A stretch of 64,000 bases of DNA from Macrostomum hystrix (Eukaryota > Platyhelminthes > Macrostomidae), in contig CATNEN010000005.1 in NCBI GenBank assembly GCA_950097015.1, forward strand, positions 682,001-746,000, given 5' to 3'. The position numbers and the translations under genes were made by a program. This document shows, piece after piece, positions 61,616 through 64,000 of this stretch. A model generated the notes under the pieces. That model saw nothing but the letters and a program-made list of their open reading frames with translations. It was not told where the DNA came from and did no database searches. Position 1 is the stretch's first letter; each line of letters begins with the position of its first letter.

Positions 61616-62125
61616 TTACTTGATTGGTGGCCCTTGGTAATGGACAAGCTGGCAGATGTTCTCAGGCCTGAAAATGTTGGAGAGGTCCGGGTTTAGGCCA
61701 AGATAGGTGAGCCTGTCCAAAGTGGGGCAGTAGCAAATAAAATGCTCTGTGTCCTCAATATAGGAGAGGCAGAAAGGACACTCCTCACTGCAGATTTTGC
61801 CTTGTAAGAAGCGGTGCCTAGCAAAACAGCTATACCAGAGAGGGCCATGGTGATTGCCCTGATGTCCCTACAGTTAAGTCCAAGCAGGGCTTTGTAGAGG
61901 GCAGTGGAGGGACAAAGAACAGCAGTGTGAGACTGCTGACAATAGGTGGTATTGATCCACCTATCCTTGTACTTTAAGGCCACCCACTGGTTAATCCAAG
62001 TGTTGGCAATGGTGGCAGGGTAGAGACCACAGGCATGGGCCAAAAAGCAAACCTGTCAAACCTGTTGGCAAGGCTGTTGGCTACTTTCTTACCTGGATGG
62101 CCAGAGTGCCCTGGAACTTCCTTAC
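61616..62125 (-). pseudogene. LINE ORF2 C-terminal fragment (RNase H end and zinc-knuckle tail)
   Basis: On the minus strand the fragment opens with EVPGHSGHPGKKVANSLANR, the end of an RNase H domain, then a spacer with LLGLNCRDIRAITMALSG. After a frameshift comes ARHRFLQGKICSEECPFC and then CLSYIEDTEHFICYCPTL, the Cys-rich tail of non-LTR retrotransposons, ending in a TAA at about 61616. The arrangement RNase H followed by CxxC..H..C fits LINEs of the Jockey/I/R1 type that carry RNase H. It is 5'-truncated near 62125 and frameshifted, so non-functional. Sequence to about 61204 may be its 3' part. Confidence 0.75.
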
Positions 62126-62763
62126 ACTACATTTTCCCTCAAAAAGTAAAAAAAATATTTTGCTTTCTTATGGCACATACATGTGCAACCTCCCAAATCT
62201 TAGCTGGCCGTGCGACTTAGTTTTTGCTCTATTTACAACTTAGTTTGCTCTCATTTGCTCTATTTTTCTCTCCCCTTTTTCCTCTTCTTCAGGCCTTCCT
62301 TTTTTGTCCCTTGGTCCCCCTTTGATTGTTTGCACTTGGTTGATTGGTTTTTGCAACTTACCTTGCTTGGCCCTCGTTTCACCAGGCCGGTTCGGCCGGG
62401 TGTTGCGCATGTATGTTATGGCATATTAGCTAATTGACAATTCAATGTCTGAAAAGTTAATACAAAACGTTGTTTTCTTTGTATGCCTAGTTAAAAATTT
62501 CAAGTTAATAAGTATTAATTAGTTTAAGTATTTATGCCTAGTTAATAAGTATTGTCTCTTAGCTCATGTTAAAATTTTATACATGCCTTGAGTTACTTAA
62601 TGTATATGTTTGTACCTTTCTCACTCAATAAGGCAGTTTCTTTATTTCTTTAAGTTATTCCTAAGGTTGCTATGATAAAGTATGCATGCTCTTTAAATTT
62701 TAAGTTACATTTTTTATTAAGTTATGTCTGAAAATAAGACAATAGTTGCTTTTTAAATTCCAG
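62126..62763. other. Spacer or intron upstream of the OGFOD3-like exon
   Basis: AT-rich apart from a pyrimidine-rich patch (about 62230-62330). It ends in acceptor tttaaattccag at 62763. Probably an intron of the OGFOD3-like gene, whose first exon I could not place. Confidence 0.4.
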
Positions 62764-63280
62764 GCTCCCACTAACAAAGCAGTCAAATCATCAAAGCCAA
62801 AGGGTACCAAGTGTGCCTCTAAGTCTCAGATTAGCAATGTGGCTGATCATGAAAATCACCCTAAAAATCGAAGTCTTCTAGCTGCTCTAGCTGTGGCTAT
62901 TCTAGCCACCTCAATGTCTGGTTGTTATTACCAATTTTTTGGTGACTCGAAAGTACAAATTAACAATGGCGAAAATGCAACAGTCTTAGCATCAGCTAAT
63001 GCCACTTTGACTAAACCATTGCTACGTCAGTTTGACTGTTCGCCAAGCTATCTGGCTGAGCTAAGAAGAATTCGACCAGCCTGTCTGCCATCATATTGCG
63101 GTAGATTTGTTCACGACCAGCTTGCTGAACTGTCTGACGTCGCAGGACTGTTGGTTTTAGCCAGGCGTGGCTTCGCCTTTGGCGGCGGATCAGGCGGAGC
63201 AACTATATTAGATTTGCACTCCGGAGCACTGTCATATGGTGACAAGTTTGTTAATGTCTATGCACTGGGTAACGGACATG
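62764..63280 (+). CDS. OGFOD3: OGFOD3-like 2-oxoglutarate/iron oxygenase, partial (one exon)
   Basis: One exon with acceptor ttaaattccag and donor atg|gtgagcc, 172 codons. The protein family is a type II membrane prolyl-hydroxylase-like Fe(II)/2-oxoglutarate oxygenase. Visible here: a basic N-terminus (APTNKAVKSSKPKG), a transmembrane segment (SLLAALAVAILATSMSG), a lumenal stem with possible N-glycosylation sites (NAT repeats), then CGRFVHDQLAE and GFAFGGGSGGATILDLHSGAL followed by FVNVY. The string GGxSGGA(T/S)ILDLHSGALS is the family hallmark just before the catalytic domain. The catalytic H-x-D...H region is not in this exon. The ATG exon lies upstream and the catalytic exons downstream, neither placed. 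An alternative donor exists at CACTGG|gtaacg, 63268. Confidence 0.8.
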
Positions 63281-63450
63281 GTGAGCCAGATGGTCTTCTG
63301 CCAATCATTTTTAGTTTTCATCTTATCTAGTCTTATACTTTCCTTGGCCTGTAAAGTATTCTTTCTTAAGCCGAGTCCTCCACTTTGAATAAGTTGGTAG
63401 ACTGCTAATTGATTAATGGCAGTGACACACGTAGTCACATTGCAATGATG
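63281..63450. other. Start of the intron after the OGFOD3-like exon
   Basis: No exon recognised. Confidence 0.4.
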
Positions 63451-63454
63451 GCAG

Positions 63455-64000
63455 TAGTCACAATAGGTCAGCTACTATTGCGTCCGGACCACACGATTTC
63501 TTCGCTTTTATCTCGAGGACGCACCATGTTACCTCGGCAACAGAACAAGTGCTTAAGCCCGACGGCCCGCAGTCTCCAAAGCGGTCTTCGACGTCGATGT
63601 TCAGGCGGTGCTGGAAGTTCTTTAGAATCGAGCGAAGCTGAAGCTGAATCTTCGACTCTGCTGAGGTTGAACCGGTCGCTGATCACTGTCCGGTAGCCTC
63701 GCCTCTTGCGCTTGCGCTTACCCGGAAGTAATTGTCACGAAGCTCTTGCCCAATTGCGTCCTCTTCGAGCAGCGCGGCCAGCTCCACTGCCTTGCCCTAG
63801 CGGTCGTCTTGGTGATGCCTGCTGAAGAGCGTCAGCTTCACCTGGCGCTGAGGAGGTTGTTGTGTCAAGTCGTGGCACAGATGCCACTTCGTTATTCAGG
63901 TCCGCTTCCGCCATCAGCGCCGTACAGCCAGTGATGCTTCGCAGAGCCTGGTTTTGCACTGCCTGCAGGCGTGACCAGTGCGTGTCAGTCAGGATCGGCG
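63455..64000 (-). pseudogene. LINE-like ORF2 fragment, minus strand, running off the window
   Basis: On the minus strand the segment 63735-64000 reads ..SRLQAVQNQALRSITGC.., the common L..VQN.ALR.ITG motif found C-terminal to the reverse transcriptase in several LINE clades, then an Ala/Arg-rich stretch. Stops split the rest (to about 63460). It is GC-rich relative to its surroundings and continues beyond the window edge, so its state upstream is unknown. Confidence 0.5.

Overview
This 64 kb window comes from an animal nuclear genome. Spliced genes (5 to 7 coding exons with GT..AG introns), orthologs of metazoan proteins (CtBP, WDR31, clavesin, V-ATPase subunit G, OGFOD3-like), AATAAA signals, tRNA-derived SINEs, LINE pieces, hAT-type ends and a Ty3/gypsy element all say bilaterian invertebrate. 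Exons are moderately GC-rich in an AT-rich background. I cannot name the species. A spiralian (flatworm or mollusc-like) is a guess from general appearance only.

Layout. 591-859: last exon of V-ATPase subunit G (+). 3132-3407: candidate two-exon secreted peptide precursor (+). 3702-7032: complete seven-exon WDR31 (+). 9933-14395: five coding exons of the corepressor CtBP (+) plus a likely non-coding first exon. 18927-19790: intronless cytosolic sulfotransferase (+) with a TATA box. 21.9-25.4 kb: a 3.4 kb minisatellite of 16-bp units with an 837-bp higher-order repeat, ending at a hAT-like terminus. 25.4-28.4 kb: degraded mobile DNA. 28485-39748: clavesin (CRAL-TRIO protein, +), five exons whose introns hold almost 8 kb of tandem repeats. 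41684-53970: seven exons of a 749-aa AT-hook, Gln-rich and ankyrin-like protein (+), with a young intact Ty3/gypsy element (44529-49172, minus) in its fourth intron. 54.7-58.3 kb: several more minisatellites. 59101-60258: single-exon type II membrane glycosyltransferase-like protein (-). 61.6-62.1 kb: LINE ORF2 fragment (-). 62764-63280: one exon of an OGFOD3-like 2-oxoglutarate oxygenase (+), whose remaining exons lie outside what I can place, followed by another LINE-like fragment (-).

The genes do not form a pathway; they are a normal mix of housekeeping, signalling and trafficking functions. The dominant theme is tandem repetition. Almost every long intron carries its own private minisatellite, some starting at or near the splice donor. 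Arrays of opposite purine/pyrimidine polarity flank individual clavesin exons. Two arrays are open in frame with the preceding exon, and two carry perfect transcription-factor-like motifs in nearly every unit. All the very long open frames inside these arrays are by-products of repeat periodicity or base composition and are not annotated as genes. Splice sites were chosen by eye from GT/AG context, phase and family alignment. The summed exon lengths of WDR31, CtBP, clavesin and the ankyrin-like gene all come out as exact multiples of three ending at a stop.
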